Shown here: positions 43,991 through 53,314 of the stretch, piece after piece
How the letters are laid out: the number at the start of each line of letters is the position of its first letter
Numbering within the stretch: the stretch's first letter is position 1
Assembly: GCF_017303295.1 (NCBI RefSeq)
Contig: NZ_JAFKOK010000018.1
Span: forward strand, 36,980 to 100,979
Origin: Rhodobacter sp. NTK016B
Lineage (GTDB): Bacteria; Pseudomonadota; Alphaproteobacteria; Rhodobacterales; Rhodobacteraceae
Direction of reading: 5' to 3'
DNA length: 64,000 nucleotides
Notes under the pieces: generated by a model
What the model was told of the DNA's origin: nothing
The model's input: the letters and a program-made list of their open reading frames with translations, nothing else
Database searches by the model: none
Program-made: the position numbers and the translations under genes

Positions 43991-45471
43991 GCCTGAACGA
44001 ACTGACAATCGCCGAAGCGCGCGACCGCCTGAAAAAGGGCGAAGTGACCTCGGTCGATCTGACCGAAGCGTGCCTGAAAGCCATCGACGCGGCCGATGCG
44101 CTCAATGCCTTCGTGCACAAGACGCCCGAGATCGCGCTGGAACGCGCCAAGGCTGCCGATGCGCGCATCGCAAAGGGCGACGCGCCCGCCATGTGCGGCA
44201 TCCCGGTCGGCATCAAGGACCTGTTCTGCACCGAGGGCGTGCCCTCGCAGGCAGCGTCCAACATCCTGAGCGGCTTCCGGCCCGAATACGAATCCACCGT
44301 GTCGGCGCAGCTGCGCGATGCGGGCGCGGTCATGCTGGGCAAGCTGAACATGGACGAATTCGCCATGGGCTCGTCCAACGAAACCTCGTGCTACGGCAAC
44401 GCGGTCAACCCGTGGCGGCGCGGCAATGACGACACGGCGCTGACGCCGGGTGGCTCGTCGGGCGGCTCGGCTTCGGCCATCGCGGCGGATCTGTGCCTTG
44501 GCGCGACCGGCACCGATACTGGCGGGTCGATCCGTCAGCCCGCCGCCTTCACCGGCACCGTGGGCATCAAGCCGACCTATGGGCGCTGCTCGCGCTGGGG
44601 GATAGTCGCCTTTGCCTCGTCGCTCGATCAGGCCGGACCGATGACGAAGACCGTGCGCGACTCGGCGATCATGCTGCAGGCGATGGTCGGTCACGACCCC
44701 AAGGATTCGACCTCGGCCGATATCGCCGTGCCGGATTTTGAAGCGGCGCTGACCGGCGACATTCGCGGCAAGACCATCGGCATTCCGCGCGAATACCGGA
44801 TGGACGGCATGCCCGCCGAGATCCAGAAGCTCTGGGACGACGGCGCGGCGATGCTGAAGGATGCAGGCGCCAAGATCGTCGATATCTCGCTGCCGCATAC
44901 GAAATACGCGCTGCCCACCTATTACGTCATTGCCCCGGCGGAAGCCTCGTCGAACCTCGCACGGTATGACGGGGTGCGCTACGGCCACCGCGCCACGCTG
45001 GAAGCGGGCGACGGCATCACCGAGATGTACGAAAAGACCCGCGCCGAGGGCTTCGGCCCGGAAGTGCAGCGCCGCGTGATGGTCGGCACCTATGTGCTGT
45101 CGGCGGGCTTCTACGACGCCTATTACAACAAGGCCCGCAAGGTCCGCGCGCTGATCAAGAAGGATTTCGACGATGTCTTCACCGAGGGCGTCGATGCGAT
45201 CCTGACCCCGGCCACCCCCTCGGCCGCCTTCGGGCTGGGCGAGATGAAGGATGCCGACCCGGTGCAGATGTATCTCAACGACGTCTTCACCGTGACCGTG
45301 AACCTCGCCGGACTGCCCGGCGTGGCGTTGCCCACGGGTCTGGATGCCAAGGGTCTCCCGCTGGGGTTGCAGCTGATCGGCCAGCCCTGGGGCGAGGCGG
45401 ATCTTCTGAACACGGCGCAGGTTCTTGAAGACGCGGCAGGTTTTGTTTCCAAACCGGGCAAATGGTGGTAA
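43987..45471 (+). CDS. gatA: Glutamyl/aspartyl-tRNA amidotransferase subunit A
   Basis: GatA is the glutaminase subunit that makes ammonia for GatB. The 494-residue protein is an amidase-signature enzyme with the catalytic Lys in [10 protein letters not shown] (near residue 79), cis-Ser in [15 protein letters not shown] (near 155) and the nucleophile Ser in [11 protein letters not shown] (near 178). The length is standard. It is translationally coupled to gatC. A 45-base gap leads to the lipoprotein gene, which may be a separate unit. Confidence 0.97.
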   Translation: MSLNELTIAEARDRLKKGEVTSVDLTEACLKAIDAADALNAFVHKTPEIALERAKAADARIAKGDAPAMCGIPVGIKDLFCTEGVPSQAASNILSGFRPEYESTVSAQLRDAGAVMLGKLNMDEFAMGSSNETSCYGNAVNPWRRGNDDTALTPGGSSGGSASAIAADLCLGATGTDTGGSIRQPAAFTGTVGIKPTYGRCSRWGIVAFASSLDQAGPMTKTVRDSAIMLQAMVGHDPKDSTSADIAVPDFEAALTGDIRGKTIGIPREYRMDGMPAEIQKLWDDGAAMLKDAGAKIVDISLPHTKYALPTYYVIAPAEASSNLARYDGVRYGHRATLEAGDGITEMYEKTRAEGFGPEVQRRVMVGTYVLSAGFYDAYYNKARKVRALIKKDFDDVFTEGVDAILTPATPSAAFGLGEMKDADPVQMYLNDVFTVTVNLAGLPGVALPTGLDAKGLPLGLQLIGQPWGEADLLNTAQVLEDAAGFVSKPGKWW

Positions 45472-45515
45472 TCTTCTCTGCATAAGATCAAAAACAAGAT
45501 CGAGCAGAGGCAGAC

Positions 45516-46391
45516 ATGCGCATTTTGGCACTGGCGGTTCCGCTGGCCCTGTTGGGGTTGGCGGGATGCTCCGCAGGACGTGATAGCTACGCATCCATGA
45601 CCACTACGGGCGTCGGCTTCGGCGATTACCAGCGCTACCTGCGCGACCGCTCGGCAGTGCCTCCCGCCTCCTCTCGCACGGCAGGACGCTCGGGCATCCC
45701 CTATTCAGTGCCGCCGCAAACCGCCGAGAATCCCAACCAGACGCCGATCCTGCCGCCCGCTTCAATGCCCGCGCGCGCGCCCTCGACCGTCGATGCGATC
45801 CCGCGCCGCGAACGGCCCGCACCGGCCAGCGGCGCCCCGCTCGCCGCACCGATCGAGACGCAGACGCTCGCCCCCGTGCAAGCCAGCGCGGCCCAGCCCG
45901 CCCCGGCTCAGGCCATAACCGCCGCGCAACCGGCCCCCATGCCGGCACCCGCCCCGGCGCAGTCCGGCACGGCGTTTTCGGCGACGCCGGTGGCCGGGCA
46001 GGCCCCGCAACAGGGCATCCGCGACGCGCAGACCTATCACGCCGATGCCAGTACGCCCGCCGGTGCGCAGGGCGCAGGCCCCGCGCCCGCACAGATCGTT
46101 ACCGTCGGTTCGGTGCCGCCGCCCACGGAATCGGGCGGCCCGAACCTGATGGAATACGCGCTCAGCGTTCCGCACGGCCCGGGCACCGAGGTCTATCGCC
46201 GCATCAACCCGATGCGCTGGTCTTCGTGGCAGGACAATTGCCTGCGCTTCCGCAATCAGGACGCCGCACAGCGCGCCTTCCTCGAAGCGGGCGGCCCCGA
46301 TCGCGACCGTGACAATCTGGACCCCGACGGCGACGGCTTCGCCTGCTGGTGGGACCCGACTCCGCTGCGTCAGGCGGTGGCACACCGCTGA
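45516..46391 (+). CDS. Proline/alanine-rich lipoprotein with C-terminal Excalibur-like motif
   Basis: This 291-residue predicted lipoprotein has lipobox LAGC with Cys near residue 18. A long low-complexity linker (about residues 50-205) is rich in Pro, Ala and Gln. A C-terminal globular tail (about 210-285) ends in DRDRDNLDPDGDGFACWWDP, which is an Excalibur-type Asp/Gly calcium-binding motif with a cysteine. The linker would let the tail reach across the periplasm. Its stop overlaps the next gene by one base (TGATG), linking it to an amidase. Function is unknown. Confidence 0.8.
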   Translation: MRILALAVPLALLGLAGCSAGRDSYASMTTTGVGFGDYQRYLRDRSAVPPASSRTAGRSGIPYSVPPQTAENPNQTPILPPASMPARAPSTVDAIPRRERPAPASGAPLAAPIETQTLAPVQASAAQPAPAQAITAAQPAPMPAPAPAQSGTAFSATPVAGQAPQQGIRDAQTYHADASTPAGAQGAGPAPAQIVTVGSVPPPTESGGPNLMEYALSVPHGPGTEVYRRINPMRWSSWQDNCLRFRNQDAAQRAFLEAGGPDRDRDNLDPDGDGFACWWDPTPLRQAVAHR

Positions 46392-47035
46392 TGCGCCCCT
46401 GTCCTTCGCCCAATTTCGGACCGCGCCGCGACCGGCTGCGGCCCGAACTGGTCGTCGTGCATTTCACCGAGATGCGCTCGACCAAGGCCGCGCTCGACCG
46501 GCTTTCGGACCCCGCCGCCGAGGTCTCGGCGCATTACCTGATCGGCCGTGACGGCACGCTCTGGCAGATGGTCGAGGAAGAGATGCGCGCCTGGCACGCG
46601 GGCGCGGGCGAATGGCGCGGACGCGGCGACGTGAATTCCCGCTCGATCGGGATCGAGCTGGACAATGATGGAAAGAGCCCTTTTGCCGCGCCGCTGATGG
46701 ACCGGCTGGAACAGCTGCTCGCCGGGATCCTGCCGCGCTGGGGCATCGCGCCCGACGGTGTCATCGCCCATTCCGACATGGCGCCCGGCCGCAAGGTCGA
46801 TCCCGGCCCGCGTTTCGACTGGCGCAGGCTGGCGCGGCAGGGGCTGGCGATCTGGCCCGAGACACCGGGGGATGCCGGGGTGCCGCTTGCCACGTCGCTC
46901 GACCGCATCGGTTATCCCGACGTCACGCCCGACCTGCGCCTCGCGGCCTTTCGCCTGCGCTTTCGCCCCGGCGTGTCCGGGCCAGAATGCGCCGAGGACC
47001 GCGCTGTCGCGGCAGCGGTCGCGGCGTTGTCCTAA
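46391..47035 (+). CDS. N-acetylmuramoyl-L-alanine amidase (Amidase_2/AmiD-type)
   Basis: This 214-residue zinc amidase cleaves the bond between MurNAc and the peptide stem. The zinc-binding His is in ELVVVHFTEM near residue 20. The catalytic set continues with SAHYLIGRDG, SRSIGIELDNDG and IAHSDMAPGRKVDPGPRF, the last giving the second His and an Asp. No clear signal peptide is present, so it may act in the cytoplasm on recycled muropeptides like AmpD. The ATG at 46391 overlaps the lipoprotein stop by one base. Confidence 0.9.
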   Translation: MRPCPSPNFGPRRDRLRPELVVVHFTEMRSTKAALDRLSDPAAEVSAHYLIGRDGTLWQMVEEEMRAWHAGAGEWRGRGDVNSRSIGIELDNDGKSPFAAPLMDRLEQLLAGILPRWGIAPDGVIAHSDMAPGRKVDPGPRFDWRRLARQGLAIWPETPGDAGVPLATSLDRIGYPDVTPDLRLAAFRLRFRPGVSGPECAEDRAVAAAVAALS

Positions 47036-47487
47036 AGCGGTCCCGGCCTGCGCTCTTCGCTCAGGAGCACATTGGCGTCGACCGCGCCCACGCCGGGCAG
47101 CGTCATGATCCGCCGCCGCAACACCCGCTCGAAATCGGCGATGTCGCGGGCGACCACGCGCAGGCGGTAATCATAAAGCCCCAGCACATGCTGAACCGTC
47201 TGCACTTCGGGGATGGCCGACACCGCGCGCTCGAAATCCTCCAGACTGACACGCCCCTTGGCAGCCAGCGTCACCCCCAGAAACACCGTCACCCCGAAAC
47301 CCAGCGCCGAGCGGTCCAGCACCAGCCGCCGTCCGGCCAGCGCACCCGCCTCGGTCAGCCGCCGGATCCGCCGCCATGTCGCGGGCTGGCTGAGACCCAG
47401 CTGCCGCCCCAGCGCGCCGGCGCTCAGCGTGGCATCCCCGGCCAACGCGCGCAGGATCGCGCGGTCGGTTTCGTCGAGATCGATCAT
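47032..47487 (-). CDS. Lrp/AsnC-family regulator, copy 1
   Basis: This 151-residue regulator has an N-terminal winged helix (about residues 5-60, AILRALAGDATLSAGALGRQLGLSQPATWRRIRRL) and a C-terminal RAM effector domain (about 70-145). Lrp/AsnC proteins bind amino acids and wrap DNA as oligomers. It overlaps the amidase stop by four bases tail to tail. A second, similar regulator lies 124 bases upstream on the same strand, next to ilvC. Confidence 0.92.
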   Translation of the reverse strand: MIDLDETDRAILRALAGDATLSAGALGRQLGLSQPATWRRIRRLTEAGALAGRRLVLDRSALGFGVTVFLGVTLAAKGRVSLEDFERAVSAIPEVQTVQHVLGLYDYRLRVVARDIADFERVLRRRIMTLPGVGAVDANVLLSEERRPGPL

Positions 47488-47540
47488 CGGACCGCCCCCC
47501 GGGTGAGGGGTTTCGCCCTTGCAATGCTGCGGGCGACCAA

Positions 47541-47606
47541 GGAGGGGGGCGCTGCGCCCCTCGGCGCTGCGCGCCTCACCCCCGGGGATATTTCCGGATT
47601 AAAGAT
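47541..47606. repeat. REP-like intergenic element, copy 3 (reverse orientation)
   Basis: The reverse complement of the core (ATCTTTAATC, CGGAAATATCCCCGGGGGT) runs from 47606 down to about 47578. A GC-rich hairpin region (GGGGCGCTGCGCCCC) lies beside it. It sits between the two Lrp genes. Confidence 0.75.
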
Positions 47607-47611
47607 GCGCG

Positions 47612-48070
47612 TCATAGCGGCAGGCTTTCGCCGCGCTTGATCTCGGCCACATGCATCAGCGCTTCGAGATCGGCGATATGCGGCAAGGTCAGGATGCGCG
47701 CGCGGTAGATTTCGCGGTAATGGTCCATGTCGCGGGCGATCACGTTGAGACGCACATCGACGCGGCCGAGAAAGGTCTGGATTTCCAGCACTTCGGGCAC
47801 CTGCCGTGCAGCGGCGAGGAATTCGTCGAAGGCGCGCGGATCGGTCTTGTCGAGCGTGACCCGCAGCGACACCTCGACCTCCCATCCCAGCGAGCGCCAG
47901 TCGATCACCGCCTGCGCGCCCTTCAGGATACCGCGCCGGCGCAGCCGGTCGAGGCGGCGTGACGCCGTGGCCTCGGTCATGTTGGCGCGGCGCGCGAGCT
48001 CGGCGACCGGCTGGGCGGGATCGGCCTGCAGATGGCGCAGAAGGCGGCGGTCGGTATCGTCGGCCAGCAT
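47612..48070 (-). CDS. Lrp/AsnC-family regulator, copy 2 (divergent from ilvC)
   Basis: This 152-residue Lrp/AsnC protein has a winged helix (about residues 5-60, LLRHLQADPAQPVAELARRANMTEATASRRLDRL) and a RAM domain (about 75-150). The ATG at 48070 follows GGGG; a TTG at 48091 is a weaker alternative. It is divergent from ilvC across 133 bases, so it is the likely regulator of branched-chain amino acid synthesis here. It shares about 35-40 percent identity with copy 1 by eye. Confidence 0.92.
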   Translation of the reverse strand: MLADDTDRRLLRHLQADPAQPVAELARRANMTEATASRRLDRLRRRGILKGAQAVIDWRSLGWEVEVSLRVTLDKTDPRAFDEFLAAARQVPEVLEIQTFLGRVDVRLNVIARDMDHYREIYRARILTLPHIADLEALMHVAEIKRGESLPL

Positions 48071-49226
<1,156 letters not shown>

Positions 49227-49250
49227 GGCGCGCAACTGAGTGCGAAAAAC

Positions 49251-49289
49251 GGTGCGTGCGAGCACGCACCCTACGCGTCCTGCGCGTAG
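49251..49289 (+). repeat. Two adjacent hairpins downstream of ilvC
   Basis: Two perfect inverted repeats stand side by side: GGTGCGTGC / GCACGCACC (49251-49270) and CTACGCG / CGCGTAG (49271-49289). They lie before the ilvC terminator and may protect the mRNA 3' end. Confidence 0.6.
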
Positions 49290-49294
49290 ACAGA

Positions 49295-49328
49295 AGGGCG
49301 CGCGGCGGGGAGGCTGCGCGCCCTTTTT
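49295..49328 (+). terminator. Intrinsic terminator of ilvC
   Basis: A 9-base stem (AGGGCGCGC / GCGCGCCCT) with a 12-base loop is followed by TTTT. A further 12-base GC-rich hairpin (CACCCGCCCCGC / GCGGGGCGGGTG) is at 49347-49390. Confidence 0.85.
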
Positions 49329-49491
49329 CCTGTTCCCTTGGGCGGCCACCCGCCCCGCCCCGCCCGAAGCGCGCGCGAGCGGGGCGGGTGGGTGGGAGCG
49401 ACGCGCGCGCCCTGCGACGCTGCGCCACAACTGCTTCAACTGTGAAGAATGATGCTTCCTTTCCCGCAATCGGCGCGCTAACCCCGAGGGC

Positions 49492-50709
49492 ATGGATACG
49501 ACGACGCCTCTCGATGACCGCCGCGCCAAGCGCAACGTGACCGTTCTGGTGGCCGCGCAGGCCATCCTCGGCGCGCAGATGCCGATGATCTTCACCACCG
49601 CCGGCCTTGCCGGGCAGGCGCTGGCGCCCAATCCCTGCTGGGCCACGCTGCCCATTTCCGCGGCGGTGCTGGGCTCGATGCTGTCGGCGGCCCCGATGTC
49701 GGCCTTCATGCAGCGCCGGGGGCGCCGGGCGGGCTTCGTGCTGGGCTCGTTCGCGGGCGCGGTCGGGGCGGCGATCGGCGCGCTCGGGCTGCTCAACGGC
49801 TCTTTCCTGCTCTTCGTGCTGGGCGCGCTGTTTACCGGCATCTACATGTCCGGGCAGGGTTTCTACCGTTTCGCCGCGACCGATACCGCGTCGGATGCCT
49901 TCAAGCCAAAGGCGATCAGCTATGTCATGGCGGGCGGGCTGCTGGCAGCGATTCTGGGGCCGCAGCTGGTCAAGGTCACGGCCGAGTCGATGGTCGTGCC
50001 GTTCCTCGGCACCTACCTGGGCGTGATCGTGGTCAATCTGGTCGGGATGTGGCTGTTTGCCTTTCTCGACATTCCCAAGCCCCCCGCGCCGGTCAAGGGC
50101 GCGCAGATCGTCGGGCGCACCCGCGGGGAATTGCTGCGCGAGCCGATGATCGTCGTCGCCATCATCTGCGCCACCGTCAGCTATGCGCTGATGAACCTCG
50201 TGATGACCTCGACCCCGCTGGCGGTGGTCGGTTGCGGCTTCGAGACCGCGAATGCCGCCGATATCGTCTCGGCCCACGTGCTGGCAATGTACGCGCCGTC
50301 CTTCTTTACCGGCCACCTGATCGCGCGTTTCGGCGTCGAAAAAGTCATCGCCGCGGGCCTGCTGATCCTCGTGGGCAGCGGTGCCGTGGCGCTGTCAGGG
50401 GTCGAGCTTGAGCATTTCTTCATCGCGCTGATCCTGCTGGGTCTTGGCTGGAACTTCGGCTTCATCGGCGGCACCACGATGCTGGCGCGCGCCCATTCCC
50501 CGGCCGAGCGCGGTCGGATTCAGGGCGTCAACGATGCGATCGTCTTCGGGGGTGTTACTGTGGCCTCGCTGGGATCGGGTCAGTTGATGAATTGCTCGGG
50601 CTCGGATGTGCAGACCGGATGGCAATTGGTGAATCTGTCGATGATCCCGTTCCTGGTGCTGGCGGGGGGCGCGCTGATCTGGCTTTCAATGCGCCCCAAA
50701 CAGGCCTGA
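49492..50709 (+). CDS. MFS transporter (major facilitator superfamily)
   Basis: This 405-residue transporter has about 12 hydrophobic segments in two halves, with a central cytoplasmic loop around residues 190-215. The AFMQRRGRRAGFVLGSF stretch between TM2 and TM3 is a relaxed form of the MFS signature. The best-known similar annotations are general MFS permeases, so the substrate is not predicted. The gene follows the ilvC terminator and is probably transcribed alone; a weak GAGGG precedes its ATG. Confidence 0.9.
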   Translation: MDTTTPLDDRRAKRNVTVLVAAQAILGAQMPMIFTTAGLAGQALAPNPCWATLPISAAVLGSMLSAAPMSAFMQRRGRRAGFVLGSFAGAVGAAIGALGLLNGSFLLFVLGALFTGIYMSGQGFYRFAATDTASDAFKPKAISYVMAGGLLAAILGPQLVKVTAESMVVPFLGTYLGVIVVNLVGMWLFAFLDIPKPPAPVKGAQIVGRTRGELLREPMIVVAIICATVSYALMNLVMTSTPLAVVGCGFETANAADIVSAHVLAMYAPSFFTGHLIARFGVEKVIAAGLLILVGSGAVALSGVELEHFFIALILLGLGWNFGFIGGTTMLARAHSPAERGRIQGVNDAIVFGGVTVASLGSGQLMNCSGSDVQTGWQLVNLSMIPFLVLAGGALIWLSMRPKQA

Positions 50710-51166
50710 TTCAGACACGCGGCAGATTCAAATTGCTGACCAAATCGTCAAGCTGCCCGGAAAATCACCGCATTTCAGCGGCTTGAGCGCCCCGCCCGGG
50801 CCCCGGCAGCCGGTTTGGGATTTCCTGTTGACGGCTGCATTTTCCACGGCTAGCGTCGCTTTCAATAAGTCGGCCAGTCCGACAGGGAGCAAAAAAAGTC
50901 GAAAGGGGTCCAGCTTGCGGGCCCCTTTCGCTTTTCTTTCCCGGCGCCGTTCCTGTCGTCAAAACGACGGTTTTCGTGCCCCATGACAACAATCGGCGCC
51001 AACGGACAAAGGGGAAGCCACGGGCGCCCCCGCGTCACCTTCACGATCTGCTCCGCGCCGGATCGCGTTTTCGGCAACTCGGTGCCCGTTGCCGGATTTC
51101 CTCCTGACTTGAGCGATTCTTCATGTTACGCCCTAGGACGAATTTCACGCACCAGAGGATGCTTCC
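50710..51166. other. Intergenic stretch with a small-RNA candidate
   Basis: These 457 bases between the MFS and IalB-like genes contain no convincing protein gene. The left part has a promoter-like pair and a strong terminator enclosing about 80 bases (listed separately). The right part, 50950-51166, leads to the IalB-like gene; TTGAGC at 51109 with a poor -10 is a weak promoter candidate there. Confidence 0.6.
50858..50940 (+). ncRNA. Candidate small RNA, roughly 75-85 nt
   Basis: A -35 TTGACG (50828-50833), a 17-base spacer and -10 TAGCGT (50851-50856) are followed by a short transcript. It would contain a small hairpin GTCGG-CCAGT-CCGAC (50869-50883), an A-rich single-stranded run, and a terminator hairpin of 12 base pairs with one mismatch (CGAAAGGGGTCC at 50900-50911 with GGGCCCCTTTCG at 50919-50930), then CTTTTCTTTC. 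There is no start codon with a ribosome site in it. The layout fits an orphan sRNA, but the -10 is imperfect and no homologue is known to me. Confidence 0.45.
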
Positions 51167-51772
51167 ATGATGTTCCGTTCCGCCATGACCACCGGTCTGG
51201 TCAGCGCCCTGCTCGTTGCTGCCGCTCCGGCCTTCGCCCAGGAAGAAGGGGCCGCAGCTGGCGCCCCCGCCGCGCAAAGCCAGGGTCAGCAGCCGGAAGT
51301 CGTCGCGACGCATGCGGACTGGCAGGTCGTTTGCGCCCCCGAAGCCGAGGGCCAGCCGCGCCAGTGCGAGATGTACCAGCTTCTGCGCGATGGCGGCGGC
51401 TCGCCGATCGCCGAGTTCTCGATCGCAGCGCTGCCGCTTGGCGCTGAGTTCGCGGCCGGTGCCACCATCACCACGCCGCTCGAAACCTTCCTGCCCACGG
51501 GTCTCGGCTTCCGCATCGGCGACGCCGAAGATATGCGCGTCGAAGGGTTCCGCGTCTGCACCGTCGTGGGCTGCGTCGTGCGCATGGGGCTGAGCGGCGA
51601 AGAGGTCGATCAGCTCAAGGCCGGGTCGAACGCGACCGTGACCATTGCGCCCTTCATCGCCATCGACCAGCCGATCGAGATCAACGTCTCGCTCTCGGGC
51701 TTCACCGCCGCTTATGACGAGCTGCAGACGCGCTTCGCGGAAGCCGCCGCCGCCGCCCGCACGGGCGAGTAA
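51167..51772 (+). CDS. Invasion-associated locus B (IalB)-like protein
   Basis: This 201-residue secreted protein has a signal peptide ending near PAFAQ (about residue 25), a short Ala/Gly/Gln-rich spacer, and an IalB domain (about 45-190) with WQVVCAPEAEGQPRQCEMYQ and VCTVVGCVVRMGLSGE. Two cysteine pairs (VVC/RQC and VC/GC) suggest disulfides. IalB was named from Bartonella erythrocyte invasion, but homologues are common in free-living alphaproteobacteria where the role is unclear. It is convergent with the ketoacyl synthase gene. Confidence 0.88.
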   Translation: MMFRSAMTTGLVSALLVAAAPAFAQEEGAAAGAPAAQSQGQQPEVVATHADWQVVCAPEAEGQPRQCEMYQLLRDGGGSPIAEFSIAALPLGAEFAAGATITTPLETFLPTGLGFRIGDAEDMRVEGFRVCTVVGCVVRMGLSGEEVDQLKAGSNATVTIAPFIAIDQPIEINVSLSGFTAAYDELQTRFAEAAAAARTGE

Positions 51773-51784
51773 CCGCTCCGGCGC

Positions 51785-53008
51785 TCAGGCCCGCCTGAGC
51801 GCCAGACAGGCATTCATGCCTCCGAAGGCGAAAGCGTTCGACAGCGCCGCGTCCACAAGGGCGCGGCGCGACTCGTTGGGAACCACGTCGAGACCCAGTA
51901 CCGCCGGATCGGCCTCGCGCCAGCCTGCCGTGGGCGGTATCACACCGTCGCGCAGCGCCGAGATCACCGCCAACAGCTCGACCGCCCCCGCCGCGCCCAG
52001 CAAATGCCCATGCATGGACTTCGTCGACGAGACCGGCGGCGGCGTGTCGAAGACGCTGCGGATTGCCTGTGCCTCGGACCGGTCATTGGCCGCGGTCGCC
52101 GTGCCGTGTGCGTTGATATAGCCGATATCGTCGGCGTTCAGCCCGCCATCGGCCAGCGCGCCGCGCATCGCCCGCGCGGCGCCGTCGGGATCGGGCAGCA
52201 CGATATCGCCCGCATCCGAACTCATCGCCGCGCCCGCGACCTCGGCCAGGATCTCGGCGCCGCGTGCCGTGGCCCTGTCCCAGTCCTCGAACACGAAGAC
52301 CGTCGCCCCTTCACCCTGCACCATGCCGTTGCGGCTGGCGCAGAACGGGCGGCAGCCATCGGGGGACATCACCCGCAGCCCTTCCCAGGCCTTCAGGCCA
52401 CCGAAACACAGGGTCGCCTCGGCGCCGCCGGTCAACACCACGTCGCTGGCGCCCGAGCGCACCATCTGCAGCGCCAGCCCCATCGCATGGTTGGACGAGG
52501 CGCAGGCGGTCGAGACCGTGAAAGACGGCCCCTTCAGCCCGTGGCGCATCGACAGATGCGCGGCGGCGGCGTTATGCATGAGGCGCGGAATGGTGAAAGG
52601 ATGGACGCGGTTGCGGCCCTGCGCATGCAGCGCGCGGTAGCTGTCATCGACGGTGTTGTACCCGCCCCCGCCGGTGCCCAGCACCACGCCCGCGCGCATC
52701 GCCTCGGCTTCGGACAGATCAAGCCCGGCTTGCGTCACGGCCTGCTGCGCGGCCTCGATGGCGAATTGCACCACGCGATCATAGAGCGACAACTCCTGAC
52801 GCGAGAACCGCGCCTCGGCGTCCCAAATGTGGATCTGCCCGCCGATGCGGACCGACAGGCGCTCGACCTCGTCGAAATGCAGGGGGCCGATGGCCACCCT
52901 CCCCTCGGCCAGAGCCGCCATCGTGCCCGCGACATCCAGCGCCAATGCGTTGACCGTCCCGGCCCCGGTGATCGCGACGCGCCGCGCTCCGCCCCGCTCG
53001 CTGCCCAT
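51785..53008 (-). CDS. Beta-ketoacyl-ACP synthase (FabF/NodE-like)
   Basis: This 407-residue condensing enzyme has the Cys-His-His triad: Cys169 in STACASS, His near 305 in NAHGTAT, and His near 340 in STKSMHGHLLGAAG. It elongates acyl chains held on an ACP, and the ACP gene three bases upstream on the same transcript is its likely partner. The sequence is closer in style to specialised NodE-type or FabF-like proteins than to housekeeping FabF. It is the last gene of the lpxD-ACP-KAS unit. Confidence 0.9.
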   Translation of the reverse strand: MGSERGGARRVAITGAGTVNALALDVAGTMAALAEGRVAIGPLHFDEVERLSVRIGGQIHIWDAEARFSRQELSLYDRVVQFAIEAAQQAVTQAGLDLSEAEAMRAGVVLGTGGGGYNTVDDSYRALHAQGRNRVHPFTIPRLMHNAAAAHLSMRHGLKGPSFTVSTACASSNHAMGLALQMVRSGASDVVLTGGAEATLCFGGLKAWEGLRVMSPDGCRPFCASRNGMVQGEGATVFVFEDWDRATARGAEILAEVAGAAMSSDAGDIVLPDPDGAARAMRGALADGGLNADDIGYINAHGTATAANDRSEAQAIRSVFDTPPPVSSTKSMHGHLLGAAGAVELLAVISALRDGVIPPTAGWREADPAVLGLDVVPNESRRALVDAALSNAFAFGGMNACLALRRA

Positions 53009-53011
53009 GTC

Positions 53012-53299
53012 TCAGCCGCGCTGGTCGCGGACCAGACGGGCAACGGCGGTGCAGACCGAGCCGACCGAGCTGAGATCCAGCGCAGCCGCCTGCGGATCGT
53101 TGGCATTGAAGGGGACCTGAACGTCGAAGGCTTCCTCGACCGCGAAGATCACCTCGGCCATGCCCAGACTGTCGATGCCCAGCCCTTCGAGCGTCATCTC
53201 AGGGGTCAGGCCCGAAGGCTCACGCATGGCCTGCAGGGCCAGGATTTCGACGACCTTGCGCTGCAGGCCATCGTCGAGGGTCAAGAAACTGCCGTCCAT
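53012..53299 (-). CDS. Acyl carrier protein, specialised
   Basis: This 95-residue ACP has the phosphopantetheine attachment serine in GIDSLG at residue 44 and otherwise diverges from the housekeeping AcpP. It has an acidic helix II (AEVIFAVEEAFDVQVPF) and a longer C-terminal part than usual. Placement between lpxD and a ketoacyl synthase suggests that it carries a dedicated acyl chain for lipid A or a related envelope lipid. Confidence 0.88.
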   Translation of the reverse strand: MDGSFLTLDDGLQRKVVEILALQAMREPSGLTPEMTLEGLGIDSLGMAEVIFAVEEAFDVQVPFNANDPQAAALDLSSVGSVCTAVARLVRDQRG

Positions 53300-53314
53300 C
53301 CTGTCATCTCCTGA

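Noticed and set aside
46391..47035. Secreted AmiD-type amidase with lipid anchor
   Set aside because: No lipobox or clear signal peptide precedes the domain at the chosen start, so I do not call it a lipoprotein.
49251..49390. CRISPR-like repeat array downstream of ilvC
   Set aside because: The inverted repeats differ from each other and have no equal-length spacers, so they are hairpins and not an array.
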